Source: Larkinella arboricola
GTDB taxonomy: Bacteria; Bacteroidota; Bacteroidia; Cytophagales; Spirosomataceae
Length of the DNA stretch: 64,000 bases
Assembly (NCBI RefSeq): GCF_003259745.1
Contig: NZ_QLMC01000003.1
Location: 434,001-498,000, forward strand
Direction of reading: 5' to 3'
Part shown: positions 35,314 to 44,535 of the stretch, one piece after another
How the letters are laid out: each line of letters opens with the position of its first letter
How positions within the stretch are numbered: position 1 is the stretch's first letter
Notes under the pieces: generated by a model
Database searches by the model: none
What the model saw: the letters and a program-made list of their open reading frames with translations, nothing else
Told to the model about the DNA's origin: nothing
Program-made: the position numbers and the translations under genes

Positions 35314-35568
35314 ATGAACACTGGTCAACAGGATTCTTTGAAAGAATATACCCGCTCGCAACTGGCGCTCCGCAACGGCTCCGACCGCGACGAAGTCTGG
35401 TGTGCTTACCGGGGCATTATCTACGACGTTTCATCCAGCCGACTCTGGCGCCAGGGCAAGCATTATGAGCACTGGGCCGGTCAGGATCTAACCGACGAAC
35501 TGGCCGATGCACCCCACGGCGAGTGGGTTTTTGGCCGGTTTCAGCCCGTCGGAAAACTAATTCATTAA
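35314..35568 (+). CDS. Small cytochrome b5-like haem-binding protein
   Basis: Protein of 84 residues covering the cytochrome b5-like fold alone. The motif VWCAYRGIIYDVSSSRLW, then GKHYEHWAGQDLTDELADAPHG, fits the prokaryotic short variant of the domain; His50, His53 and His68 are the candidate haem ligands. No signal peptide and no membrane segment, so it should be a soluble cytoplasmic electron carrier or ligand-binding protein. It ends 20 bp before an N-acetylglucosamine kinase gene, so the two probably share a transcript, although no functional link is obvious. Haem binding is predicted, not shown. Confidence 0.8.
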   Translation: MNTGQQDSLKEYTRSQLALRNGSDRDEVWCAYRGIIYDVSSSRLWRQGKHYEHWAGQDLTDELADAPHGEWVFGRFQPVGKLIH

Positions 35569-35588
35569 TCAGCAAATATCAGTCCGAA

Positions 35589-36455
35589 ATGATTCTCATT
35601 GCCGACAGTGGCTCCACAAAAACCGACTGGCGTACCATCGATCCGCGGGGTCAGGTAAGCCAGGCCCGCACCATTGGCTTCAACCCGTATTATCAGGATA
35701 GTGCCGCCATCGCGACCGAACTGCAAACCAATCTGTTACCAGCCGTTCAGGAAACGGTAACAGACGTTTTTTATTATGGCACCGGCTGCAACAGCGAGGA
35801 ATCGTGCGGGGTGGTGGAAAAAGCCATCCGAACGGTTTTCCCCGCCGTTAAAACCGTTGAAGTGAGCAGCGATCTGCTCGGGGCTGCCCGCGCGCTCTGC
35901 GGTCATGAAACCGGCATTGCCTGCATTCTGGGAACGGGTTCCAACGCCTGCCTGTACGACGGCCGTGATATTGCGCAGCTAAGCGGCACGCTGGGCTTCT
36001 GGCTGGGCGACGAAGGCAGCGGTGGGTATCTGGGCAAAACGCTGGTGACGCGGTTTCTGCACGGTCAGTTGCCGCAGGAATTAGCCGATAAATTCCAGAA
36101 ACGGTACCCCAAAGTGGATCGGCTGACGGTCTTGGATCATGCCTACAAACAGCCTTTTCCAAACCGCTATTTCGCGGGTTTTTCAAAATTTCTGTTTGAT
36201 AACCGCAGCCATCCGGTAGCGTACCAGATTGTGTACGACGCTTTTAGTCTTTTTTTCGACACCTATATCCGGAAGTTTTCCGACTCGGAGCAGACGCCGA
36301 TTCACTTCGTGGGTTCGGTTGCTTTTTATTACAGCGATATTCTGCGGCAGGTAGCCAATGACAAAGGACTGACCGTCCGGCGTATTCTGGAAACCCCCAT
36401 TGCCGGGCTCACGCTCTATCACCAGGATGCGGAGTCACTGTCATCCGAAACGTAA
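35589..36455 (+). CDS. N-acetylglucosamine kinase-like protein (BadF/BadG family)
   Basis: Protein of 288 residues of the actin-like ATPase (BadF/BadG/BcrA/BcrD) superfamily, similar to eukaryotic and Bacteroidetes N-acetylglucosamine kinases. Motifs: ADSGSTKTDWRTID (phosphate 1), GTGCNSEE, ILGTGSNACLYDG (phosphate 2/sugar) and GDEGSGGYLGK. Likely phosphorylates amino sugars recovered from peptidoglycan, which would fit with the GH3 glucosaminidase fusion elsewhere in the window. Start 35589 is preferred over 35523 because that frame begins inside the preceding gene. Ends at a strong bidirectional terminator. Confidence 0.88.
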   Translation: MILIADSGSTKTDWRTIDPRGQVSQARTIGFNPYYQDSAAIATELQTNLLPAVQETVTDVFYYGTGCNSEESCGVVEKAIRTVFPAVKTVEVSSDLLGAARALCGHETGIACILGTGSNACLYDGRDIAQLSGTLGFWLGDEGSGGYLGKTLVTRFLHGQLPQELADKFQKRYPKVDRLTVLDHAYKQPFPNRYFAGFSKFLFDNRSHPVAYQIVYDAFSLFFDTYIRKFSDSEQTPIHFVGSVAFYYSDILRQVANDKGLTVRRILETPIAGLTLYHQDAESLSSET

Positions 36456-36478
36456 TGCGTTCACCTCCCGCAAAAAAA

Positions 36479-36497
36479 GCCCCTGATGATCAGGGGC
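36479..36497 (+). terminator. Bidirectional terminator between kinase and giant gene
   Basis: GCCCCTG/CAGGGGC stem with 5-nt loop, A7 on the left and T6 on the right, between convergent genes. Confidence 0.9.
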
Positions 36498-36527
36498 TTT
36501 TTTGATTCGTGATAGGAAAATCAAAAA

Positions 36528-39500
36528 TTATTGCTTCAGAATCTTGATGACTTTCTGAACTCCTTCGTTGTTCTGAATCCGCAGGAAATACAGGCCCGTC
36601 GGCAATTGCAGCGTTTTCACGTCCAGCGTCACTTTACGACGGTTATTTTCAACGGTATTTCCCTGCAATTCCCACTGCGCCCCGCCGGTGGATGTCAGCG
36701 AAAATGTATACGGTATTGTTCCGGATTGAGCTGGCAAACTGGCAGGTAAGGTCAGGTTAATAACCTCCCGAACCGGGTTCGGGTAAACCTGCCAGACTTC
36801 ACCGGCGGCTTCGGCGCTACCCGCAATACGTCCCCCGCCCGACACCAACTTAAACGTAACGTTTTTGGTGGTAATCAGCTCACCTGTTCCATTGGCACCC
36901 GTGAAGGCCGCTACCCGCAGCATATACGACCCCGTGGTAGGTTTCATCCCGTTATCGTCGCCAAATAAGCCGTACGGCCCGTCGTTATCGACGTTATTTT
37001 TAGACGATGTGCCGGTCAGTTCGAAGGCGATGCTGCCCACGGGTACGTTTGCCGTCGAGAAGAAATCAATTTTGTCGGGCAGATTCCGGACGCCGACGGC
37101 GTCGTTGTCATTTAACACCTGAATTACCTGACGCGAGGATTCATTACCGGCTTTCATCAACTGCACCGTTAATTCCGGTTCGCGGACGGTCAATTTAAAC
37201 CGGATGCTGTAGCTCTTCTGATCTTTCGTGCTTTTTACCGTCACGGTATATTCACCGGCTTTCTGGGGCTTGCCGCTCACTTTCCGGTCAGCCGCGTTAA
37301 ATGCGATGCCTTCCGGCAGGCCGGTCACCTCAAGCCGGGCGCCCGCTTCTACCTCTTCCAGCGTCGTGCTGTAGGATACGCCTTTGATAAGCACCTGATC
37401 CTTAATGGGCGCATAACCGTCTGCGCAAACCGTGGTATAGCTGGCGGTAGCGATTTTCTGGCTTTGTCGGGCTTCAATCACCAGGGTGCTTCCCTCCCGC
37501 ATGGTGAGGTTCAGCGTATGCGTAGCCTGAGTGGTCCAGTCCGTTACACCAGCAACCCGGTATTCAATCCTGGTTTTATCGCCACCCCGGGTCTGGAACG
37601 TAATCTGTCCGGTTTGACAATTGTAGTCGGGTGCCAGCACCGCCAGAGGAGAATCAACCGGCGTCGTCGGCTCGGTGGGTTTCGTCGGCGTTGTCGGATT
37701 CGAGGGGGTATCGCCGTTGCAAGTTAACGTTTTGGGCGACCCTTTGAGCAGGTAATCGCTGCCTTTCACCCGACCCCAGATCGAATACGTCTGGTTGTTC
37801 TTTAACTCTTCGGGCGTATCCCACCGATAGCCGTGGCTGCCGTTGCCCTTGCCGTTATCTTTCAAATCCTGCCGGAACAGGTTGGCCTCAATCGTGCCCA
37901 CCACCCGAGCCGATGACAGGCTGCTGCCCACCAGAAACTCAATGGTTACCGGTGTGTTGGGCTGATCGCGGTTCCACACCCAACCCGCAACGTTCAGACA
38001 GCTTACTAGGTCCAGATAACCGTCAAAGTTACCGCTCACCGGATTGGTGGGCGTTTCAGGTGTTGTTGGCGTTGTTCCATCCGATACCGTCAATCTAACT
38101 TCGACGCTGGTTTTTGCCCCCTGCTTATCGGTCGCCGTATACGTCAGTTTGTAGCTTCCAAGCGTTGTAACCGTTCCAGTCAATACTCGGCTAACCCGAT
38201 CAAAATCCACGCCTTTGGGCATGTTGCTCATGGAATAGGTCAATGCGCCGTTCTCGGGGTCGGTAAACGCTGGTAAAGCCGTCTGAAAAGCCGTATTAAC
38301 CGTGGCCGTCAAATCCGCTACATTCGGGGCTACCGGTGGCTGGTTAGCCGGTATTGGATCGGTAGGTCTTCCAGGATTTGAGGGCGTATCGCCATTACAG
38401 GTTAACGTTTTGGGTGACCCCTTGAGTAGATAGCTGGTTCCCTGAACCCGGCCCCAGATCAGGTAGGTTTTATTATTTTTCAGTTCCTCGGGCGTATTCC
38501 AGCGATAACCGTGGCTGCCATTACCTTTGTCGTGGTCTTTCAAGTCCTGCCGGAACAGGTTGGCTTCGATCGTACCAACTACCTTCGCATCGGCCAGGCT
38601 GCTGCCCACCAGAAACTCAATGGTTACCGGTGTGTTGGGCTGATCGCGGTTCCACACCCAGCCCGCAATGTCCAGACAGCTTACCAGATCCAGAAAACCT
38701 TCATAATTGCCACTCACCGGATTGGTGGGGTTAGTCGGTTCGTTGGGTGTGCTTCCATCCGATACCGTCAATCTAACCTCAACGCTGGTTTTTGCACCCT
38801 GCTTATCGGTCGCCGTATACGTCAGTTTATAACTTCCCGGCGTCGTAACCGTTCCGGTCAACACCCGGCTGACCCGATCAAAATCCACGCCTTTGGGCAT
38901 ATTACTCATGGAATAGGTCAACGCGCCGTTCTCGGGGTCAGTAAAAGCTGGTAAAGCCGTCTGAAAAGCCGTATTGACCGTGGCTGTCAAATCCGCTACA
39001 TTCGGTGCTACCGGCGGTTGATTAGCCGGTGCTGGATCGGTAGGTTTCCCCGGATTTGAGGGCGTATCGCCATTACAACTTAACGTTTTGGGCGACCCCT
39101 TGAGCAGGTAATCACTGCCTTTCACCCGACCCCAGATCGAATACGTCTGGTTGTTTTTCAATTCCTCAGGGGTGTCCCACCGATAGCCGTGGCTGCCATT
39201 GCCTTTGCCGTTATCTTTCAAATCCTGCCGGAACAGGTTGGCTTCGATCGTGCCCACCACCCGAGCCGATGACAGGCTGCTGCCCACCAGAAACTCAATG
39301 GTTACCGGCGTGTTGGGCTGATCGCGGTTCCACACCCAGCCCGCAACGTTCAGGCAGCTTACCAGGTCCAGAAAACCTTCGTAATTGCCACTCACCGGAT
39401 TGGTTGATTTCTCTACAACAATGAGCCTGAAGCTCAATTCGCCAATATCGTTACCTTTATCATCCACCGCTTTGAGACTGAGCGTCGTCACTCCCGTCTC

Positions 39501-42500
39501 GGTGGGCGTTCCGGAGATGGTGCGGTTTTCGGTGTTATACGATAACCCGGCTGGCAAACCGCTCACTTTATAGGTGATGCCAGCGCCCGGGTCCAGCAAG
39601 GTATAACTGTAGTACTGCCCAACAACAATCGTCTGGTCGTCCAGCGTAGACGATGGCGAACAGCTCGTTTTGTAGACATAGCTCACCTCCCGGTCGCCCT
39701 GGCGGGCCAGCAAGCGGAGTTCGGCGCCGTTCCGTTTGTCAAGGTCGATCGTAAAGGCAGAGTTGCTCGTCCAGTCGGCAATACCCTGAATCGAGTAGGT
39801 GATGGCGCTGCCGTTACCGCCTTCGGTACGGATGGTCAACTTACCCGTCTGGCAATTAAACGTCGGCGAAAGCATGGCCAGCGGCTTGGTGGTGTTATCC
39901 CGAATTGTCAGCAGGAATCCGTCTTCGGCCTTAGTGCCCCGCTCATCGGTAGCCGTGAGCGTAATGGTTGTCTCACCGGCTTTGGTGGCGGTACCCGATA
40001 TGGCCCGCGTTACTTTATCGTACCAGATTCCTTCCGGCAAGGCGCTGACCGTAATCTCGTATGAAGTGGAAGCCCGGAACGTCTCAGCCGGAATTCGCAG
40101 GATAAAAAATTCTCCCACCCGGTACGATTGATCGCTCATCGGGTTGGCTACCACCGGCGGTTCGTATCCTTTACAGGGCGACGTATAGGAATATTTTACC
40201 TCTTTGCCATTCTGCCGGGCCTGAATTTCAAACGTCGTTCCATTCCGCAGCCAGGGTGCCACCGTAAAACTTGTTTCCGTCGTCCAGTCCTCCACAATAC
40301 CAACTGCCCGGAATTCAATTCTGGAACCGTCTCCTCCGCTCGTCCGGAATTTGATTTCCCCGGTATTGCAATCCATTGTAGGCTCCAGCAGCACCAGTTG
40401 TTCCGACGAACCTGCGTTCTTGATCGTCAGCCGGAATTCGGTGGTTACGCTGGCTCCTTTGTTATCAGTAGCCTTTACCTTGACGGTAACGGTTGCAGGC
40501 TGGGTAGGCATCCCGCTAATTTTCCGGCTACCGGAGTCATACCCAAAACCGTCTGGCAGGCCCTCTAACTCAATGCTGGCAACCTCACCGTCCGGATCGG
40601 AGAACGTTTCCCCTGCCAGTGTATAGGTAAAATCCTTTCCAACCGTAGCCGTCTGGTCGGGAATCGTTTTGCTCACAACGGGCGGCCGGTTAACTTCTTC
40701 CTGTCTGGTGACGGTCAGCCTGAAGCTGGTCGAAACGCTGGTTCCCTTGTCGTCGGTGGCTTTCAGCGTAATGGTTGAAACGCCCTCGCTGGTTGGTTTC
40801 CCACTGATCAGACGCTGATCGGCATTGTACGACAGACCGCCCGGCAAATCGGATACCTCGATGCTCACAATCCGGCCGTCGGGATCTTTAAACGTCTCAG
40901 CGGGAATGGTAAACGCGTAGTCCAGCCCCACATTGGCGGTACGGTCGTCAATTGGTTTCGACACAACGGGGGCCTCGTTGGCGTTCTGGCCCAATACCTT
41001 GATCTGAAACTGCGTTGTTACGGGTGTATTCTTGTTGTCGATGGCCTGAACCGTAATGGTCAGTGTACCCGTTGCGTTGGGCGTACCGGAAATGGTCACG
41101 CCGTTGGCCGAAAGACCCAGCGCGGGCAGACCGGAAGTGATTTCTACTTTGGTGATCGAACCGTCCGGGTCTTCGAACGTACCGGAGGGAATGTTGTATT
41201 CAAACGGTCTTTCAACGTAGGCCGTCTGGTTCGGAATGGGCCGACTCACCCGCGGGTCCTGGTTGGCATTGTCTTCCAGCCAGTCTTCATCAATCACAAT
41301 GTTGACGGGCCGACGACCGTTCTGGACGTACTGCCGCGACCACTGATCACTGGCACGGTATTCCAAATTACTCACATCGTCGCGGACCATGGCCGACAGC
41401 TTGTACGAGGTGTTGCTGGCGGGCTGAACCTGCGTAACCGGCTGGCTGAGCAGACCCCGGCTAACCACCCGCTGAATCAACTGGTTGAGTTTATCGCGGG
41501 CATCCCAACTGCCGAAGTTAGCGAGTGTCACCAGCTGCGCTCCGTGCTCAAAACTCTCTTCCACCTGCTCATAAAACCGCTGAACGGGTACGGTGCTGTA
41601 AAACATCCCATCCACTTCGTTACAAACCCAGCCACCCGGCCGGACGTTACTCCGCACCACATCCATCGAAAACCGGTGGTTGTATTCCGGGCCGTCGTTG
41701 ATCTTCACCCCGTCCGCATTCTGGGCCAGATTCCGGAAGGCAAACGTACCCCGCAAACCGCTCTGGCGATCCCAGACGGACCCGTGCTGGTTGACCACCT
41801 GAATGGCTCCGTTTATTTCTTTGATTGTCCGGTTGGTTTCGTCAAGAAACCGCTTCAGCATCAGATGCCGGAACACGTACCAGTCTTCACCCCAGCGGCC
41901 ACGGTTAAATGAAATGTACGGATCAGCCTGGTTGTAGGGGGGCGGGTTAACGGCTTCCCAGCGACTAAAGTCACTGCCCCAGCGTTTATTTAAAGATTCA
42001 AGCGAAAACCGTCCCTGTAACCACTGCCGAAACCCCTGTTTCATGGGTTCACCGTAATCAAACGGAATTGGATATGAACCGTTGGCACCGCCGTTACGGG
42101 GTGAATATTCGGCTTCCTGAATGGGCGATACCGTCACCGAAAAAAACAGCAACTGGTCCTGCTGCTGCAAATATTGGTACCGATGGGTCACCTGACGGAT
42201 AAAGTCCTTCGCCAGATCGAGGGTGGGCTGGTGGGCAAAACTGAACTGAACCCCACTCGCGAAATTCATCTGGGTATTATCAGCCGCTTTCATGGACTCT
42301 TCGGCATTCCAGAAGCCGTTGAGCCGGTTGGGGTCGCGGGCCAGGTGAATCCGGAGGGCTACTTTCATGCCCATCCGCAGGGCCGTGTTGATGTGGGAAT
42401 CGACCACGTGCCAGTTCGGAGCACTATTACGGGTTGGATAAACGTGATCCCAGTGTACGGAAATCTCGGCTGCGTTACAACCCATACGGCCCGCATTCTC

Positions 42501-42689
42501 AATCCGTTCATCGTCAATCTGGGCATCGGTCTCGTAGTTGAAAATTACAATGGCCAGATAACGCTGCCCACCCGGAATTTTAGGGGCAACGGTATACGTT
42601 GCTGACGGTTTGGCGCCGACCAGCGGCAGCGGTGCGATCAGGGCGAAGAAGAAAAGGCAGAATAACGTTGAGAGTAGTGTTCTGATCAT
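36528..42689 (-). CDS. Giant GH42-like, Ig-repeat surface protein with T9SS sorting domain
   Basis: Protein of 2053 residues with signal peptide (to about residue 26). Residues about 40-415 form a TIM-barrel of GH42 beta-galactosidase type (QWLQGRFSLESLNKRWG at 222-238); the Glu candidates are Glu192/Glu194 in IQEAEYSP and Glu358 in VCNEVDGM, but the usual NE acid/base pair reads QE, so activity is uncertain. Then follow several putative-Ig (He_PIG) domains, three domains of the pattern CNTGEIKFRTSGGDGS, three near-identical SCLNVAGWVWNRDQPNTPV modules each separated by a cadherin-like repeat, a penultimate domain and a T9SS sorting domain (VYPNPVREVINLTLP, GLYFLRIQNNEGVQKVIKIL). Probably a cell-surface glycan-binding or glycan-degrading enzyme. 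Confidence 0.85.
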   Translation of the reverse strand: MIRTLLSTLFCLFFFALIAPLPLVGAKPSATYTVAPKIPGGQRYLAIVIFNYETDAQIDDERIENAGRMGCNAAEISVHWDHVYPTRNSAPNWHVVDSHINTALRMGMKVALRIHLARDPNRLNGFWNAEESMKAADNTQMNFASGVQFSFAHQPTLDLAKDFIRQVTHRYQYLQQQDQLLFFSVTVSPIQEAEYSPRNGGANGSYPIPFDYGEPMKQGFRQWLQGRFSLESLNKRWGSDFSRWEAVNPPPYNQADPYISFNRGRWGEDWYVFRHLMLKRFLDETNRTIKEINGAIQVVNQHGSVWDRQSGLRGTFAFRNLAQNADGVKINDGPEYNHRFSMDVVRSNVRPGGWVCNEVDGMFYSTVPVQRFYEQVEESFEHGAQLVTLANFGSWDARDKLNQLIQRVVSRGLLSQPVTQVQPASNTSYKLSAMVRDDVSNLEYRASDQWSRQYVQNGRRPVNIVIDEDWLEDNANQDPRVSRPIPNQTAYVERPFEYNIPSGTFEDPDGSITKVEITSGLPALGLSANGVTISGTPNATGTLTITVQAIDNKNTPVTTQFQIKVLGQNANEAPVVSKPIDDRTANVGLDYAFTIPAETFKDPDGRIVSIEVSDLPGGLSYNADQRLISGKPTSEGVSTITLKATDDKGTSVSTSFRLTVTRQEEVNRPPVVSKTIPDQTATVGKDFTYTLAGETFSDPDGEVASIELEGLPDGFGYDSGSRKISGMPTQPATVTVKVKATDNKGASVTTEFRLTIKNAGSSEQLVLLEPTMDCNTGEIKFRTSGGDGSRIEFRAVGIVEDWTTETSFTVAPWLRNGTTFEIQARQNGKEVKYSYTSPCKGYEPPVVANPMSDQSYRVGEFFILRIPAETFRASTSYEITVSALPEGIWYDKVTRAISGTATKAGETTITLTATDERGTKAEDGFLLTIRDNTTKPLAMLSPTFNCQTGKLTIRTEGGNGSAITYSIQGIADWTSNSAFTIDLDKRNGAELRLLARQGDREVSYVYKTSCSPSSTLDDQTIVVGQYYSYTLLDPGAGITYKVSGLPAGLSYNTENRTISGTPTETGVTTLSLKAVDDKGNDIGELSFRLIVVEKSTNPVSGNYEGFLDLVSCLNVAGWVWNRDQPNTPVTIEFLVGSSLSSARVVGTIEANLFRQDLKDNGKGNGSHGYRWDTPEELKNNQTYSIWGRVKGSDYLLKGSPKTLSCNGDTPSNPGKPTDPAPANQPPVAPNVADLTATVNTAFQTALPAFTDPENGALTYSMSNMPKGVDFDRVSRVLTGTVTTPGSYKLTYTATDKQGAKTSVEVRLTVSDGSTPNEPTNPTNPVSGNYEGFLDLVSCLDIAGWVWNRDQPNTPVTIEFLVGSSLADAKVVGTIEANLFRQDLKDHDKGNGSHGYRWNTPEELKNNKTYLIWGRVQGTSYLLKGSPKTLTCNGDTPSNPGRPTDPIPANQPPVAPNVADLTATVNTAFQTALPAFTDPENGALTYSMSNMPKGVDFDRVSRVLTGTVTTLGSYKLTYTATDKQGAKTSVEVRLTVSDGTTPTTPETPTNPVSGNFDGYLDLVSCLNVAGWVWNRDQPNTPVTIEFLVGSSLSSARVVGTIEANLFRQDLKDNGKGNGSHGYRWDTPEELKNNQTYSIWGRVKGSDYLLKGSPKTLTCNGDTPSNPTTPTKPTEPTTPVDSPLAVLAPDYNCQTGQITFQTRGGDKTRIEYRVAGVTDWTTQATHTLNLTMREGSTLVIEARQSQKIATASYTTVCADGYAPIKDQVLIKGVSYSTTLEEVEAGARLEVTGLPEGIAFNAADRKVSGKPQKAGEYTVTVKSTKDQKSYSIRFKLTVREPELTVQLMKAGNESSRQVIQVLNDNDAVGVRNLPDKIDFFSTANVPVGSIAFELTGTSSKNNVDNDGPYGLFGDDNGMKPTTGSYMLRVAAFTGANGTGELITTKNVTFKLVSGGGRIAGSAEAAGEVWQVYPNPVREVINLTLPASLPAQSGTIPYTFSLTSTGGAQWELQGNTVENNRRKVTLDVKTLQLPTGLYFLRIQNNEGVQKVIKILKQ
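37709..39400 (-). repeat. Internal tandem repeat of about 675 bp (2.5 copies)
   Basis: The glycan-binding-like module (about 110 residues) occurs three times at 37709-38040, 38386-38730 and 39061-39400, and the 100-residue Ig-like repeat between them occurs twice. Period is 675-677 bp. Long stretches are identical at DNA level (for example CTGCTGCCCACCAGAAACTC in all three), so the duplication is recent or kept uniform by recombination. Confidence 0.9.
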
Positions 42690-43181
42690 CAGTGCAAAGG
42701 CTAAATTGAACGTACGAATAGCCTGATAAAGTCACACAAACCCGTACAGGCGCGGAGACGGCTCGCACACCTTCTGTTCTGCGGTACTCATTCAAAGCTA
42801 TTTTTGGTTGGTTGAATTCGCAGCAGGAACGTTCCTGCCCGAACCCCGATTGGTCAGATTGGCAGCAGTCAGACCATCGAATAACTGCTATATTCGGTTT
42901 CGCACGTTTTTGTGGACAAAAATCATTCCAATATATGATGCTTTTGGAATGAAAAGTAGCTTAAAACCAATCGGAGTACTGTTGTCACGACGCAAATGAA
43001 TAGACGTAGCTTTTATAATTCATAGAGTACGGGATTAAGCTGGCATTTGCCAGACATGACAGGCTTAACTAAAACCTGTAGCGAAGAAAGGTGTAAAATA
43101 TTGTGCTTATGGTTACGAAATTTATTGACTGGTGCCGGAAAATTGCAATAATCCAATGAAATCCCAGCATAAATTAGTACA
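42690..43181. other. 492-bp intergenic region without recognised genes
   Basis: Lies between the giant gene's start and the stop of the GT4 gene. Two short frames exist (42808-42999 plus, 43013-43252 minus) but neither has a recognisable domain, signal peptide or convincing ribosome site, so I do not call them. It should contain the giant gene's promoter, but I see no clear -7 box. Confidence 0.45.
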
Positions 43182-44291
43182 TTATAGTGCCAGGATCGCT
43201 TCCTGCCAGTGTTTTGTCTGGATTCCAGCGTCAAACTGATGGCTTTTTTCAATCAATAGCTCCTTGTGGTAGGCCGCCGGATTTTGCATCACGTTCAGCA
43301 TCGCTTTCCGGAATTCTTCGGGGGTCGGGTAGTCGATAAGTTCGCCCATTCCCTGACTGATAAATTCTCTGGCTCCTCCCGCATTCGGTGCAACCAGCGG
43401 TTTTCCGAGCGAGGCTGCTTCGGTCATGATCTTACCAAACGGTTCCTCGCGGGAGGTCATGACCAATCCGTCCGCCAGTTGCAGGTAGTTATAATAGTCG
43501 TCAGTCTGCACATCAACGAAGCTCACGTTGGGCAGGTTCAGCGCCTTGACCTGGCTATCGACCAGGTAGTTCAGACCCGTGGGTTTGGAGTTTCCCATCC
43601 AGATAAAATGACAGGATTGATCGGCCAGCGCCTGGGCAATGAACGGAAACAGATCAACGCCCTTGCGGTAAATGCGCGTACCAACCATCGTCCAGACGAA
43701 TGCCCCCGGTGCAATCTTCAGTTGTTTCCGCAGTTCTTCAACCCGCTGGCTGGAGATCGTCTTTCGGCTTAAATCGACCACCGGATACAGCAAAGCCGTC
43801 TTTTTGGCCCCCATCACCGTGGCCAGCTCACAAATCTGTCCCGTCACGCCAATGACCAGATCCGAGTACGTCATGGCGTGCGCCATCTCCTGATAGCCAA
43901 TGGATTCAAACGAGGAATGCAGTTCATGAATGTGCGAAATTGTCCTGACGCCCATCTGCTCGGCTAGTGACGACAGCGGAAACATCAGCACGGTATTCAA
44001 ATACCAGTAGTCAGCCTGATACTGTTCCTGAATCCGCCGGATGTTGTTTTTATACACTTCGACCCCCATCGCGTTAGTTACTTTGGAATAGATCCGCTGA
44101 AGCCTTCCGCGGTCAAACGGCGAGGTAAACAGCGGAATATCAGCGGGCAACTGCTGGGTCAACGGCCCCTGCTGCTCGCTGTACAAAGCCGCCCGCAACT
44201 GGCCCCGGTCGAAATTCTGCAAGTAAGTCCACAACACCACTTCGGAGCCGGTAAACGAGCCATATGGCGTGAAGAATAAGATTTTTTTCAT
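43182..44291 (-). CDS. GT4 family glycosyltransferase
   Basis: Protein of 369 residues with the GT-B fold of family 4. The N-terminal MKKILFFTPYGSFTGSEVVL is the acceptor domain; the C-terminal domain carries VGTRIYRKGVDLF and the E-x7-E type nucleotide-sugar motif EEPFGKIMTEAASLGKPLVA. Cytoplasmic enzyme that adds a hexose to a growing surface polysaccharide; donor unknown. Start 44291 is preferred over 44303 (MIPAMKK) because the family starts at the beta strand MKKILFF. It is divergent from the reductase gene and marks the left end of the glycan region. Confidence 0.9.
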   Translation of the reverse strand: MKKILFFTPYGSFTGSEVVLWTYLQNFDRGQLRAALYSEQQGPLTQQLPADIPLFTSPFDRGRLQRIYSKVTNAMGVEVYKNNIRRIQEQYQADYWYLNTVLMFPLSSLAEQMGVRTISHIHELHSSFESIGYQEMAHAMTYSDLVIGVTGQICELATVMGAKKTALLYPVVDLSRKTISSQRVEELRKQLKIAPGAFVWTMVGTRIYRKGVDLFPFIAQALADQSCHFIWMGNSKPTGLNYLVDSQVKALNLPNVSFVDVQTDDYYNYLQLADGLVMTSREEPFGKIMTEAASLGKPLVAPNAGGAREFISQGMGELIDYPTPEEFRKAMLNVMQNPAAYHKELLIEKSHQFDAGIQTKHWQEAILAL

Positions 44292-44535
44292 GGCTGGAAT
44301 CACACTTCGGCTGCGAATATCCGCCGAAATACGCAGAGTACCGTTATATCAACGGAAATTTGCCACCGTCATCGGCAAACCGGAAGGCTCGACAATTTGT
44401 TACCCGAACGATTGGCAATTCAATTGTATATTGCGGCTTCGTTGGCTTAACGGTTTCCTTTTACGGTTTCCCGCCCTGCATACTCACCGCCGACAGATAA
44501 TAGATGACTGGATCGCTCCGGCGATCGTTGGAATT

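Noticed and set aside
42808-43252. Two short frames (63 and 79 codons) in the intergenic region beside the giant gene.
   Set aside because: No signal peptide, domain, ribosome site or terminator; random frames in AT-rich DNA are this long.
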